Shown one piece after another: positions 44,284 to 62,662 of a stretch of DNA of 64,000 bases. The stretch spans positions 36,489,885-36,553,884 of the forward strand of contig NC_084844.1 in the NCBI RefSeq assembly GCF_033115175.1. The letters are read 5' to 3'. Each line of letters starts with the position of its first letter. Position 1 is the stretch's first letter. The stretch comes from Lepus europaeus (taxonomy: Eukaryota; Chordata; Mammalia; Lagomorpha; Leporidae). A program made the position numbers and the translations under genes. The notes under the pieces were generated by a model. That model ran no database searches and was not told the DNA's origin. It saw nothing but the letters and a program-made list of their open reading frames with translations.

Positions 44284-44470
44284 TTCTGTGACTTTCTTGA
44301 AGACCTTGCTATGTGTTGATTTCATCCTCAGGGAAACCTGTGAGGTGAGTGTCATCCCCATGTGACAAAAGAACGTGAAGACAGGAACGCGCGGTAAGGT
44401 GTGCTGAGTCAGAGCGGGGCAGACTCGGGTCCAGGGCAGGAGTGCGCCAGAGGACTGCACACACGGTGAG
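44284..44470 (+). repeat. MIR-like ancient SINE
   Basis: ttcatcctcagggaaacctgtgaggtgagtgtcatccccatgtg pattern (split here: ttcatcctcagg ... gaggtgagtgtcatcccc). Confidence 0.55.
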
Positions 44471-44991
44471 ATCCCAGGACATCAAAGCCCACAACCCCAC
44501 TCGCGTGCCTCCTTTCTGAGCCCCTCGGCTCTGTGTTATCTCAGCACAGCAATGGTAAGAAAAGCTCCCTCGCTGAGCTCAGGGTGGGGTGTGGACAGAC
44601 TCAGGCCCCAGCCTCCCCCAGGACGTCCACATCTGTTTCCTAACTCCTCCCCGATGGAGGGCTTGTGACACCCCATTTCTGCCACTTCCTAGCAGGATCG
44701 CTGACAAACAGCCATGTCCTTCCTTCTGGTCACTCGCAAAGCCACGGTAACCATCCCCAAGCTCCCTGGCTGCTGGTCCCGGCAGCAGCTGGAGATGCTG
44801 GGGGAAGTCGGGCGAAGTGACGGGGCTGGAGTGTTAAATGAGGGAAGGTCCCAAGAGGAGACCCAGGGACCCCTCTCCCTGGACTGGGCTGCAGTGGAGC
44901 AGGGCTGTCAACTCAACCAGAGAGCCAAGAATGTTTTCTTTCTTTTTTTTCCATAGAGGGGGTGTATATTAATTGTATTTAAAAGTACTAC

Positions 44992-45307
44992 AGGGGCTGG
45001 TGCCGTGGCTCACTTGGTTAATCCTCCACCTGCGGTGCCAGCATCCAATATGGGTGCCAGGTTCTAGTCCTCGTTGCCCCTCTTCCAGTCCAGCTCTCTG
45101 CTGTGGCCCCGGAGTGCAGTGGAGGATGGCCCAAGTGCTTGGGCCCCTGCACCTGCATGGGAGCCCAGAGGAAGCACCTGGCTCCTGGCTTCGGATCGGT
45201 GTAGTTCCGGCCATAGCGGCCATTTGGGGAGTGAACCAGCGGAGGGAAGATATTTATCTCTGTCTTTTTCTCTCTGACTAACTCTGTCAAATAAATAAAA
45301 AAAGAAA
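44992..45307 (+). repeat. C-SINE, young/intermediate
   Basis: Flanks agtactaca and aatactaca; tail caaataaataaaaaaag. Confidence 0.94.
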
Positions 45308-45369
45308 ATACTACAAAGTATTTTTAAAAAATATTTATAACCCTATAGCCAAAAGATAGCTATGGTAAC

Positions 45370-45612
45370 AGGTATTTGGCCTGGTAGTTAAGACACTCTG
45401 TCCCATTTCAAAGTGCCTGGGGCCTCGTCTCTGCTCTGGCCCTTGACCCCAAGCAAGATTGGGTTCCTTCTACTCATGTGGGAGACCTGAACCAAGTCCT
45501 GTTTTCCAGCTTCAGCCTCAGCCCAGACCCAACCAGCATTTGGGGAGTGAACCAGGAGATGGAAGCAGTATATCTCTCTCCGTGTCTCAAATAATTAAAA
45601 AAAAAAAAAAAA
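45370..45612 (+). repeat. C-SINE, old, truncated
   Basis: gtatttggcctggtagttaag head, A-rich end. Confidence 0.85.
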
Positions 45613-45624
45613 CAACTTTTTTAA

Positions 45625-46276
45625 AAGATTTATTTATTTATTTGAAAGTCAGAGCTACACAGAGAGAGAAGGAGAGGCACACACAGAGAGAGAGAGGTCT
45701 TCCATCTGTTGGTTCACTCCCCAACTGGCCACAATGGCTGGAGCTGAGCCAATCCAAAGCCAGGAGCCAGGAGCTTCTTCCAGGTCTCCCATGTGGACTT
45801 GGGCCATCTTCTACTGTTTTCCCAGGCCACAGCAGACAGCCGGATCAGAAATGGAGCAGCCTCGGCCGGCACTGCAGCTCAATAGGCTAATCCTCTGCCT
45901 GCGGTGCCAGCACCCCGGGTTCTAGTCCCAGTCAAGGCGCCGGATTCTGTCCCAGTTGCTCCTCTTCCAGTCCAGCTCTCTGCTGTGGCCCGGGAGTGCA
46001 GTGGAGGATGGCCCAGGTGCTTGGGCCCTGCACCCGCATGGGAGACCAGGAGAAGCACCTGGCTCCTGCCATTGGATCAGCGCGGTGCGCCAGCCGCAGC
46101 GGCCATTGGGGGGTGAACCAATGGAAAAAGGAAGACCTTTCTCTCTGTCTCTCTCTCATTGTCCACTCTGCCTGTCAAAAAAAAAAGTGGAGCAGCCAGG
46201 ACTCGAACCGGTGCCCATATGGGATGCCAGCACTGCAGGCAGCGGCTTTACCTGCTATGCCACAGCACCGACCCCT
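45625..46276 (-). repeat. C-SINE split by a younger SINE
   Basis: The left part 45625-45861 and right part 46188-46276 join at tggagcagcc, which is duplicated. Confidence 0.95.
45862..46187 (+). repeat. C-SINE, young class, nested
   Basis: tggagcagcc at 45852-45861 and 46188-46197; short A tail. Confidence 0.97.
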
Positions 46277-46330
46277 AAAAATTTTGTAAAAGTGAGAGCT
46301 ACATTTAATGTTTTTAGCATGTTTTTTTAC

Positions 46331-46401
46331 TCTCTTTTTATTTTCTGATTTTATGAAAGAAGAGAGTGGGAGAGAAAGAGAAAGATCTTCCATCTGCTGG
46401 A
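46331..46401 (-). repeat. C-SINE 3' fragment
   Basis: Purine tract and gatcttccatctgctgg only. Confidence 0.7.
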
Positions 46402-46941
46402 ATGGTCATCTATGGTCAGCACACTGACTGCGGCTCCCACGGGAAACCTCCCTCCTGTTCAGGATCTCACAGCCACAATTTGCAAAAGGTGCAGCTGTTG
46501 ATGAGCGTGGCCTGGCGTCAGTTAGACGTGCATTCCTGAGGGCTTGCACCTGCTGTGGCTCAGCAGCTCATGGCACAGGTGTAGTGCACCGTCAGTGGTA
46601 GTGGCAGCAGGGATAGATAATTAAGGAATTGTTAACTCCCCCATGTTTGTGTGGTTCTGTTTTCCTACACTGCAGTACAGAGTCTTTAGCACAACGCAGT
46701 CTGTCAACAATGCTCGCGAACATTCCGGGAGTGTTTGTGTGAATGTGTGATGTTAGCTAAAGGAGCGCCTGCTGACTGCTGGGCTGAGACTCTTCTCCCT
46801 GTTCTGAACCATGATATGAATGGGCGCCTGCCATGTGGAGAGAATAGATATTCATAATGTTTGCAATGTGTTTTAGATAAATAGGATTGGGTGTTTAAAT
46901 TAACACACTTGTGAATTTAATAGTATTAAGATTACCTTCAG

Positions 46942-47303
46942 CCGGCGCCGTGGCTCAACAGGCTAATCCTCCGCCTTGCGGCGCCGGCACACCGGGTTCT
47001 AGTCCCGGTCGGGGCACCGATCCTGTCCCGGTTGCCCCTCTTCCAGGCCAGCTCTCTGCTGTGGCCAGGGAGTGCAGTGGAGGATGGCCCAAGCCCTTGG
47101 GCCCTGCACCCCATGGGAGACCAGGAGAAGCACCTGGCTCCTGCCATCGGAACAGCGCGGTGCGCCGGCCGCAGCGCACTACCGCGGCGGCCATTAGAGG
47201 GTGAACCAACGGCAAAAGGAAGACCTTTCTCTCTGTCTCTCTCTCTCACTGTCCACTCTGCCTGTCAAAAAAAATAATAATAAAAAAATAAAAAAAATTA
47301 AAA

Positions 47304-47346
<43 letters not shown>
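46942..47346 (+). repeat. C-SINE, youngest-looking copy
   Basis: Perfect 14-bp duplication aagattaccttcag at 46928-46941 and 47347-47360; an A-rich tail of about 80 bases, almost pure A at its end. Confidence 0.98.
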
Positions 47347-47350
<4 letters not shown>

Positions 47351-48210
47351 TTACCTTCAGATGAAGCATCTCAAAGCTCCAAAAAAAAAAAAAAACAAAA
47401 CAAAAAACAACAACAAAACAACAATCACCCAGGGACAAACTAGTTCACATTAAGGGGATGACATCTGAGCAAGGTTTGGAGGCCAGGAAGGAGTTGGCCA
47501 AGTGCATATCTTGGAGAAGAGAATTCCAGATCGGCAACAGCCTGTCCAAAGGCCCTGGGGCAAGGATGACAGAGAGGCGGCACAGTGGATAGTGGGGACA
47601 GAACTTAGGGGCCTTACTCTAGGTCCCTGTAATGACTTTGACTTCTTCTCTGAGCAAAATAAAGAAGCTCTTGGAGGATTTTCAGCAGAGTAACGAAGTG
47701 TGACTCCTCTTCAGGATTCTAAGGTCCCAGTGAACTTGAGGAAGAGAATTAAGAAGGCATCACCACCAAGCCTGACCCAGTGGTCCGTTTTGCCCTCAGA
47801 CCAAAACAGCTGTCAAGGCTGATGGGAAACACCCCACCCCTACCCGGAGCCTGAGTCTCTTTCTTGTTCATCGGCTTCCACCTGTGTGTGGCTGGAAGCA
47901 TGAGGCCGTAGTGCTCCACTATTCCTCTAGGTGGTGCTGCTGCCTCACAAATGGGGTGCCCGAGGTCTTGGTCTCTTCCCCAGGACTGGCCTGGGAGCCC
48001 GCAGAGAAGAAAACCTGGGCGGGCCCTGGTCATCACGACGCCCTCAGGAGGCCTGCCCTTCTCTCCCACATCCTCCCAGCTCTCTCCTCCGGCCGCTCCA
48101 CGGACGCTCTGGATCTGGGAAAGAAGACAGGGAGCTGCCCCTTCTTCCTTGTTCATGTTTCCCTGTGCTTGTCCCCATGACAGCTGCTGTTCCCTTTCAT
48201 TTATTGTTTT

Positions 48211-48518
48211 TGGTTAAAGATTTATTTATTTGAAAGGCAGAATTAGAGAGAGAGAGAGTTCTATCTGCTGGTTCACTCTCCAAATGGCCACAACTGGGGT
48301 TGGGCCAGGCTGAAGGCAGGAACCAGGAACTTTATTCAGGTCTCCCACATAGGTGTCAGGGCCCTCAAGCACTTGGGCCATGTTTCACTGCCTTCCCAGG
48401 CACGGTAGAAAAGAGCTGGAGGGGAAGTGGCGCAGCTGGGACTCGAACCAGCGCCATATGGGTTGCCGGCATTGCAGGCAGGTGGCGGCTTTACCTGCTA
48501 CGCCACAGCACCAGCCCC
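48211..48518 (-). repeat. C-SINE
   Basis: ccctttcattt flanks both sides. Confidence 0.93.
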
Positions 48519-49010
48519 CTTTCATTTTAGTTGGTGACCATCTCTACTCCTGAACACAGACTTAGCCAAGAGAAAGAGTGGCCCAGGTTCGCCCTGGCCA
48601 CAGCCTGCCTGGCTGTTGCCCGTGTGGTCAGGAAATGACTGTAGCTGCTGCGCTCCTGAGGCTGACAACGGTCTGCAGCATCTCCCCAGCTAGGAGCCCC
48701 GCCAGCTTCCCTCCCTCCCCCGCCCCCATCTCCCACACCCGTCCCCAGAATCTGCTTCACCCTGTGTATTCTGATAAACTCACTACAACCTCTCTTCTGC
48801 ACATTGTCCTTGCCCGCATGCTCTGCAGGTAGCAAGTAGCAAAGGCTCCAAGGCTCAGGCACGTGATGTCACTGAGGGAAGGCGCCAGGTGCAAGGCCGG
48901 AGTGGGGACTGGCAGCCAAGCCTCTGTAATGCCAACCAGCCTCGGCAACCTGCTGACATGCAGGCCCACATGGAGGGAGTTTCTATGAGAACCGTAAGTC
49001 TGCTGTAGTC

Positions 49011-49346
49011 TTTTTTTTTTTTTTTAAAGATTTATTTTATTTATTTGAAAGACAGAGTTACAGAGAGCGGTAGAGACAGAGAGAGAGGTCTTCCATCCAC
49101 TGGTTCACTCCCCACATGGCTGCAATGGCAGAGCTGCGCCGATCCAAAGCCAGGAGTCAGGAGCTTCCTCCAAGTCTCCCATGTGGGTGCAGGGGCCCAA
49201 GCACTTGGGCCATCTTCCACTGCTTTCCCAGGCCACAGCAGGGAGCTGGATTGGAAGTGGAGCAGCCGGGTCTCAAACCGGCACCCATATGGGATGCTGG
49301 CACTTCAGGCCAGGGCTTTAACCTGCTGTGCCACAGTGCCGGCCCC
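49011..49346 (-). repeat. C-SINE
   Basis: Flanks ctgctgtagtctt and ctgctgtggtctt (one mismatch). Confidence 0.96.
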
Positions 49347-49386
49347 TGCTGTGGTCTTAATATTGGTAACTCATTAAAATAATTTT

Positions 49387-49721
49387 ATTTATTTATTTAT
49401 TTAGACAGGCAGAGTGGATAGTAAGAGAGAGAAACAGAGAGAAAGGTCTTCCTTTTTGCCATTGGTTCACCCTCCAATGGCCACTGCGGCCGGCGCATCT
49501 CACTGATCTGAAGCCAGGAGCCAGGTGCTTCTCCTGGTCTCCCATGCGGGTGCAGGGCCCAAGCACTTGGACCATCCTCCACTGCCTTCCCGGGCCATAG
49601 CAGAGAGCTGGCCTGAAAGAGGGGCAACCGGGGCAGAATCCGGCGCCCTGACAGGGACTAGAACCCGGTGTGCCGGCGCCGCAAGGTGGAGGATTAGCCT
49701 GTTGAGCCACGGCGCCGGCCA
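49387..49721 (-). repeat. C-SINE, young class
   Basis: attaaaataatttt at 49373-49386 and 49722-49735; head gagccacggcgccggcc intact. Confidence 0.97.
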
Positions 49722-49737
49722 ATTAAAATAATTTTTA

Positions 49738-50035
49738 AAACATTATTGAAAGGCAAGGAGAGAAAGAAGAGATCTTCCATGCATGGGTTCACTCCTCCAA
49801 TGCCTGCAACCTGCTGGGCTGGGCCAGGCTGAAGCCAGAAGCCTGGAGCCTCTTCCAGGTGGCCCACAGGGGTGGCAGGGACCCAAGCACTCGAGCCTTC
49901 ACCTGCTGCCTCCCGGAGTGTGCATTAGCAGGCAGTTGGAGTCAGAAGTGGAGCCAAGGCTCAAACCAGGCACCCCAATATGGGGCATGGGGATCCCAAG
50001 TACTAGCCTAGTCACTACTCCAAATACACACCCCC
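49738..50035 (-). repeat. C-SINE, old
   Basis: Antisense, ends ctccaaatacacaccccc. Confidence 0.82.
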
Positions 50036-50514
50036 TTAAAATGTCACACACAGACTGCCACCGGGGAAGACAACACCCAACAGCGGTCTGCGTTCAGCTC
50101 GCGGGCTGCCAGCTGCTGCCGGCTGCCTCCAACAACCACCCTATCCTAGTGGGGCCTGGCGGTGGCAGCTCACTCTCTGGCCTCACTCACTCCCACGGCC
50201 TCTGCCCACGGGCACTGGGAGCCCATCACGTGATGACTCAGGCTGGCTGCCCAGCTTGTCGCGCCCTCACAGACCCCAGGCTCACCCCTCCCCTGGCCAG
50301 CCCTCATCAATGCCCTTGTCACCACCAGGTGTCCCGCAGCTCCCGCCCCCGCCCCCGCCCGCTGCGCTGTCCATGTCTGTCCCCGCCCCACAGGGCTGTC
50401 CAGGATGTGAGAGGCCACATATCATCCATCCTCCCGCGTGGGAGGCCCCTGCCTCTTAGCAGGCAGCTGGGGAGGTTTTCATAAGAAACTGCATGACGAC
50501 TCTCAGCCACGTGA

Positions 50515-50669
50515 AGTAGAACTGTGTTAAGGATGTTTATTCCCCAGCCCTTCAGCCACGTGAACACCCACGCGTCCCTCTGATAAGGATGGCCTTCCTT
50601 CCCCAGGGGCTGAGCTGCTGGAGCCAGCGCGAGGGGTCCCCTGCCCCAGCCCTGCCCCAGCCGGTCCTC
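50515..50669 (-). other. CHCT1: CHCT1 3' UTR (probable)
   Basis: A short untranslated tail after the stop. A minus-strand AATAAA lies at 50541-50536, with cleavage expected about 15-25 nt beyond it, followed by GT-rich sequence (gtggctgagagtcgtc). The exact end is inferred. Confidence 0.6.
50536..50541 (-). terminator. CHCT1: CHCT1 poly(A) signal
   Basis: AATAAA on the minus strand (tttatt on plus), about 130 nt after the CHCT1 stop codon. It is the only canonical hexamer close to the gene end. Confidence 0.65.
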
Positions 50670-57090
<6,421 letters not shown>

Positions 57091-57199
57091 CTCCACAGGT
57101 GTGCTGGCAGGCTCCGAGGTGGCCCTGCTCGTGTCCCCTCAGGCTTCTGAACCTCTTGGGGAGTGGGCAGGTGGGCTCCAGAACTCGGGGCAAAACCAT

Positions 57200-58075
57200 G
57201 GCAACCGCCAACACACAGCCCCTCCCCCAGGCCCTCACCGCGGGGGTGCGGTGGGCGGCGCCAGACACCTCCTCCCACGGGGGCCCAGCGTGGGCCGGGG
57301 GCCGGTCGGATGCCCTGGCCGTCCGTCGGGTCCCGCGTGTGTGGGGCCGGAGTGGGCTCCCCGGGCTGTGCCGAGTGAACGGGGACGGCTTCCCCTCGGC
57401 GCCCACCCGGGTGGGCTTGGGGGCGGCGTTTCTAAGGCACACGGGCAGAGACGCCCTCCGTGGGGAAGACGCCGGCAGCGAACCCCGCTCCGCAGACACG
57501 AGCTGGACACACCGAGGCCCTGTCACTTGCCTGGCGTGCGCGGCCGCTAAGTGGGGCGCGGGGATTCGGCTCGGATTCCCACCGCCCCGGCGTTTCTGGC
57601 CGGCTTGGCCCCCGCGGGGCCGCGTCCTCGCGTCTCGGCCGCCCGGCCGGCCCCGGGGGCGCTGCGCGGCGCTGGTGCGAGCCGCGGCCATCTCGTCCCT
57701 GACGCGGCTCAGGCGCCCCCTCGCGTCGTGCGGCGGCGCCCGGCGACTTTCGACGGCGGAAGGACCGTTGCAACCGCGGGGCGGCGCCTTGAGCCACCTC
57801 GTCTTCCCTGGAGCGCGGAGGCGCATGGCCTGGGCCGCCCTTCGTGTCCCGCGGCCTCGGGGCCCGGCGCTCCCTACGCAGTGGCTTCGTCCCCTACCTC
57901 CGCCGGCACCGGGGCGGAGGCCGCGGTCCACGGAGCGGGGCCTGGGTCCCGCCTCTCCGACGGCCCGGCCCCCGCTCGCCGCCTAGCGGCGCGACGGGCA
58001 CATGACAGGGGCCGCGGCTCGGCAGCCTGGCGGCCGGGGTGGGGGGGGGAGGGGCAGAGTCCCAGAGTTCCCTGC
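57200..58075. promoter_or_regulatory. CpG island, probable CHCT1 promoter (possibly bidirectional)
   Basis: About 0.9 kb of very GC-rich DNA packed with CpG, in a window that is otherwise AT-rich and CpG-poor. GC-box-like ggggcgg/gggcgg strings occur near 57418, 57776 and 57913. There is no SINE in it. It lies immediately upstream, in the minus direction, of the CHCT1 start at 57090. Edges are estimated by eye. Confidence 0.8.
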
Positions 58076-58213
58076 GCGTCCTCAGAGTGGTTTTAACCTG
58101 GTCTCTACGCCACCTTGAAAACACATCTTTGTTGTTGTTCGCATTTTGTCCCCGGTCTGGAACGTTTGTTTTCTGAGCCTTAATTCAGGATTGTTTTGCG
58201 GCTGTTAAGTGGG

Positions 58214-58507
58214 ATGGTCACGCTGGCCTCGTGTACGCGTCTCTTGGGAGTAATAATTGCTAAACGGAGTGCTTCAAAAATACGGAATTTGCATCTGAGG
58301 TATAGCCATAAAGCTACGAAACACTTATTGACGTGGAAAACAGGAACTAAAGCAGCATGGGTAGCAGGTCCCGTTGTGGCCAGTGTGTGTGCGTACACAG
58401 CCTTGAAAGATGTACTTCCATACATCAAGGGTGATTTCTCATTTTCTTTTTTTGAATTTCCTAACTCAAAAAATGTGCTTTACTTTTATAGACAGGAAAG
58501 CCTAAAT
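58214..58507 (+). other. Unidentified ORF divergent from CHCT1, next to the CpG island
   Basis: From ATG at 58214 the frame is open for 98 codons of non-repeat sequence and then runs on into a SINE to 58759. The start context gggATGG is a good Kozak match (G at -3 and +4). The peptide has a hydrophobic stretch AAWVAGPVVASVCAYTAL. I do not recognise it. It could be chance, or part of a divergent noncoding transcript. Confidence 0.2.
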
Positions 58508-58508
58508 A

Positions 58509-58846
58509 GGCTGGCGCCGTGGCTCACTTGGCTAATCCTGCACCAGGGCGCCTGCACACCGGGTTCTAGTCCTGGTCGGGGCGCCGGATTCTGTCCCGGT
58601 TGCCCCTCTTCCAGGCCAGCTCTCTGCTGTGGCCCAGGAGTGCAGTGGAGGATGGCCCAAGTGCTTGGGCCCTGCACCCCATGGGAGACCAGGAGAAGCA
58701 CCTGGCTCCTGGCTTCGGATCAGCGCAGTGCACTGGCCGCAGCGGCCATTGGAGGGTGAACCAACGGCAAAAAGGAAGACCTTTCTCTCTGTCTCTCTCT
58801 CTCACTGTCCACTCTGCCTGTCAAAAAAAACAAAAACAAAAACAAA
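58509..58846 (+). repeat. C-SINE, young class
   Basis: Flanks ctaaata on both sides; tail of (CAAAAA)n. Confidence 0.95.
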
Positions 58847-59065
58847 AAAACTAAATAACATCATTAAAAAGTTATATGATGCTAAGTTTGAAAACAGAAC
58901 ACAAAAGGATGTGTATGTTAACAGCTCATAAGTGAGCCTGAGTGTGGACAAGGCTGGAAGAAAGCACAGTAAAAAGAAGCAAGGAACTGAATGTGTGTGT
59001 GTGTGCTGGCCACACATTCACAGGAATGTACCTCGGTTTGGCAGTAGAATTCACAGGTGTTACTT

Positions 59066-59373
59066 TTTAAGCTTATTAGTGAGTGTATTTTAGAGGGAGA
59101 GGGAGAAAGAACTCTCACCTGGCTCAGCCTTCAAAAGCTGGGTCACTCAAGAAGTCTGCAAGAGTGAGGGAAAGGAGGACGCACCCTCCACTGAGGGCCA
59201 GGAAAACAGTGCAGGCCTCGGGGTGGGTGGCAGGAACCTGTTCCCTTGAGCCATCCCACTGCCTCAGGGTCTACAGTAGTGGGCAGCTGGCATCGGGAGC
59301 TGGTGAACCAGGTACCCCAGTGTGGGATGCCGGCCTTCTCACGGACATCTTAACCTCTAGACCAAACACTCAC
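59066..59373 (-). repeat. C-SINE, old
   Basis: Antisense, ends ctctagaccaaacactcac. Confidence 0.78.
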
Positions 59374-59379
59374 ACAGAT

Positions 59380-59470
59380 GAGTTTATTTTGATGCCAAAG
59401 CAAAGAATTGAAATCCATGGGTGGCTTTTCCATACCAATTTTCTGTGAACTTTTGAACACCTCATATAGG
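59380..59470 (-). mobile_element. L1-tail-like element, antisense
   Basis: gagtttattttgatgcc ... ttttctgtgaacttttgaac, the same family as 841-955. Confidence 0.5.
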
Positions 59471-59849
59471 TATATCCCCAAATATCTCCAGTTCCAAAGG
59501 GGTGGCCGGGTGCTTGCACTTCAAAGCTTTGCTGTCCTTGCTTGCCTCCTCGCCCTACTCCACCCCTGCTTTTCCCTCCCAGAGCTTCCAGTGAGTGCTA
59601 GGCTCTGGATGGCTGCCCTGTTCCCATAATGGGTGTATTATCAACCATGGGGAGTAGCCTGGAGAGATAATTGAACCTAACATCAGCCAGGAATAATGGC
59701 TCAACACACAACATTAACTAAGAGCAAAAATCTGTTGCCTTTGGGAGACATTCTTTCAAAAATGAATTAGGCAGCGTAAAAATGACTCTTTAGGACAAGT
59801 CAACTCATTCCACAATGTTATTTTGAAACATTTATTAAAACAAGCAAAC

Positions 59850-60115
59850 AGGGGTGGGTGTTTGGTGTGGTTAAAGTGCCACTTGGGACGCTGGCTTCTC
59901 GTATGGGAATGCCTGAGTTCGAGTTCTGACTGTACTCCTGATTCCAGCTTCCCCAGAGACAGGTGATGGTCCAAGTGGGTGAGTCCCTGTCCCCGTGAGG
60001 GAGATCTGGATTGCACTCACACATCCTGGCTTTGGCCTAGCTCAACCATGGCTGTGGCGAGCATTTTGGAGTGAACCAGCAGATGAGAGATCTGCTTTCA
60101 AATAAATTAAATCAA
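59850..60115 (+). repeat. C-SINE, 'ttggga' subtype
   Basis: ggtgtttggtgtggttaaag head, gccacttgggacgctgg. Confidence 0.88.
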
Positions 60116-60732
60116 ATTTAGTTTAATTTTTAAAAATTGTGCCATAGGTTTTGGGTTTGTGGCAGGTGGTGGAGGAAGAGGGCCTTTAATTTTTCTCTGC
60201 ACTCCATACAGGCCACCATGTCCCTCGATGGCACAGATTAGTTTTATAAGCATCGTGTCTCGCTCCACCCCGCCGGCCACCTCCACCCCCCATTCACAGG
60301 ATAGAGCTCACAAAACGTCCTGAACTAAGTGAAGGGGGAAAAAGACTCAGCGTCTACTGCTTACAGTTCTCCTCTTAGAGGGGGCTACGTCTGCAGACCA
60401 CACCGACAGCTCCCAGCTGAGGGCCAAGGCATGGCCCCCAGGGCCTGAATCACAGCTGAAGACAGACTCTCTTAATGGGATCTCCTGGTCAGCGAGCCTT
60501 TGAAACCCTAGCCTGCAAGTTCTTTGGAGAACTCATTGGAGAAGTCCGTAGCTTCAAAGATGTTAGGAACCAGTGATCTACCGGGTCTAATGAGGGTGTG
60601 GACCACTTGCCAAGGCTCAGATAGTTCTTAAAATCTGAGCTCCTAGAAGCTCGCAAACAAAGGCACTCTGAGAAACACCAGAAGCAGCAAGTCTCCAGAG
60701 AAAAAAACAGAGGAAGAAGACAAAGGAGTTTA

Positions 60733-61066
60733 TTTTTTTTTTTTTATTTTTGACAGGCAGAGTGGACAGTGAGAGAGAGAGACAGAGAGAAAGGTCTTCC
60801 TTTTTGCCGTTGGTTCACCCTCCAATGGCCGCTGCGGCCGGCACACCGCGCTGTTCCGATGGCAGGAGCCAGGTGCTTCTCCTGGTCTCCCATGGGGTGC
60901 AGAGCCCAAGCACTTGGGCCATCCTCCACTGCACTCCCTGGCCACAGCAGAGAGCTGGCCTGGAAGAGGGGCAACCGGGACAGGATCGGTGCCCCGACCG
61001 GGACTAGAACCCGGTGTGCCGGCGCCGCAAGGCGGAGGATTAGCCTGTTGAGCCACGGCGCCGGCC
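60733..61066 (-). repeat. C-SINE, young class
   Basis: aggagttta at 60724-60732 and 61067-61075. Confidence 0.97.
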
Positions 61067-61764
61067 AGGAGTTTAAGTCTAAGCATTTCCCAGGCCCATC
61101 CAGGGAGCCAGAGACTAAGCAGAACGCCAGTGAGGTCCTTGACCACACACAATGAAGCTGAAGTGCTACTGTTACCCCTGCCAGCCACCTGCGTCCAGCC
61201 CGTATCATGGGCCGGGGAGTCCCTCTCGCACTGACACAGGGCATCGGAGCTGTCCAGAGGAGATGCGGGTGCGAGTGCTTCCCCTTCCTGATGGCCACAA
61301 CACAGACACAGCCAAGCGCACAGGTCAGGAGCGTCCCTTTATCTCCAGCTGCTCTCACAATAGTGTGCAAAAATGTTAGGTACTGTTTTCTTTGCTCTTA
61401 TTTCATATTTACTGTGGTTTTCCCTTTAGTGGAGCTCTGGTTTAAATGCACTTTTTTAATAGCAAGGTTTTAATTTGGGCTTCATGTGCTCTAAAAATAT
61501 CTCGTCAGTATCAAAATAACACTTCAGAACGGCAACCTCAGAACTTCACAGTGTTTCTAAATAGTCTAATGATATGCAAGTGTCTGTGATTGTGTAAATT
61601 GCTGGCCTAATGATTTCCACTTGGCTCTTTCTGAAGCTTTTCTTTCCTAAGATGGATTCAGGGGGAGGTGCAGGAGAGAGTTACAGACAATTGATGCTGG
61701 AGCTGGAGATGATTTGGGAAAGATGCATCCTGAATTTTGCATTAATTTCAAAGATTTATTCTTT

Positions 61765-62062
61765 GAAAAAATATTTATTTTTATCTACTAGAGAGAGAGA
61801 GAGAGAGAATGAATATGGGAATCTTCTATCAGTTGGCTCACTCCCCAAATGACTGCAACAGCTGGGGCTGGGCCAGGCCTAATCTCGGAGCCAGGAGCTC
61901 CATTCAGGTCCCCACGTGGGTGGCAGGCACCCAGGTTCTTGGGCCATCCTCTGCTGTCTTCCAGAATGCATTAGCAGGAAACTGGATCAGCAGCAAGGTA
62001 GCCGGGATTATGAGATGTGAGGTGTCTCAGGCGACTTAACCCACTGTGCCACAGCACCGCCC
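61765..62062 (-). repeat. C-SINE
   Basis: (AG)n at 61791-61807, head ctgtgccacagcaccgcc. Confidence 0.9.
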
Positions 62063-62215
62063 TGAAACATTCGTTCCTGCCGCCTTGCTTGCCACCACCC
62101 TCCCAGGGCCATGGGTTTGTACCCTACTCTCCCTTCAGGCCTGGAATTGGTGGTACTGGGGGTTTATATCAGAGTTTCCCTGACTGATATTTTCAGAATC
62201 AAAATTTTATCAGTA

Positions 62216-62532
62216 TTTTTTTTAAAAAGATTTATTTTATTTATTTGAAAGATTTGCAGAGAGAGAGAGATGTCTCCCATCTGCCAGTTCACTCTCTAAA
62301 TGGTTGCAACAGCCAGGGCTGGGCCAGGCTGAAGTCAGGAGCCAGGAGCTTCTTCCAGGTCTCTCACATGGGTACGGGGGCCCAAGGACTTAAGCCATTT
62401 TCTGCTGCTTTCCCAGGGACATTAACAGGGAGCTGGATTGGAGTGGAGCAGCCAGAACTTAAACCGGCATCCATAAAGGATGCTGGCGTTTCAGGCTAGG
62501 GCTTTAACCTACTGCACCACAATGCCGGCCCC
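62216..62532 (-). repeat. C-SINE
   Basis: Antisense, ends caccacaatgccggcccc. Confidence 0.92.
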
Positions 62533-62535
62533 TTA

Positions 62536-62560
62536 ATTGTTGTTGTTGTTGTTGTTGTTA
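62536..62560. repeat. (TTG)n microsatellite
   Basis: Eight TTG units between two SINEs. Confidence 0.93.
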
Positions 62561-62561
62561 C

Positions 62562-62632
62562 TTTAAAATATTTATTCTGTTTGTTGGAAAGGCCGAGTTA
62601 CAGAGAGAGGTAGAGACGGAGAGGGAGGAAGA
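62562..62632 (-). repeat. C-SINE 3' fragment
   Basis: Tail and purine tract only, truncated at the next SINE. Confidence 0.75.
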
Positions 62633-62662
62633 GTTGTATGAGTATGTTAGTAGCTGTCCCTG

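Larger units (their letters stand above)
41373..50514. other. Intergenic region between the convergent 3' ends of APPBP2 and CHCT1
   Basis: Densely packed with SINEs. Unique stretches are 41373-41789, 43351-43618, 44471-44981, 46402-46927, 47361-48190, 48528-48999 and 50036-50514. GC content rises to the right. I see no exon with splice sites and no RNA gene. 47440-47720 has the look of a very old interspersed repeat that I cannot name. Confidence 0.8.

Noticed and set aside
50341-50363. (CCCCCG)n run as a regulatory G-quadruplex promoter
   Set aside because: Only three to four units, downstream of the CHCT1 poly(A) site, with no nearby start of a gene.
49783-50484. 233-codon plus-strand ORF
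   Set aside because: The first third is SINE; the rest is GC-rich, proline/arginine/serine-rich with no family resemblance and no splice context.
60744-61370. 208-codon minus-strand ORF
   Set aside because: Most of it is the translated young C-SINE at 60733-61066 plus flank; the same peptide appears at every SINE of this class.
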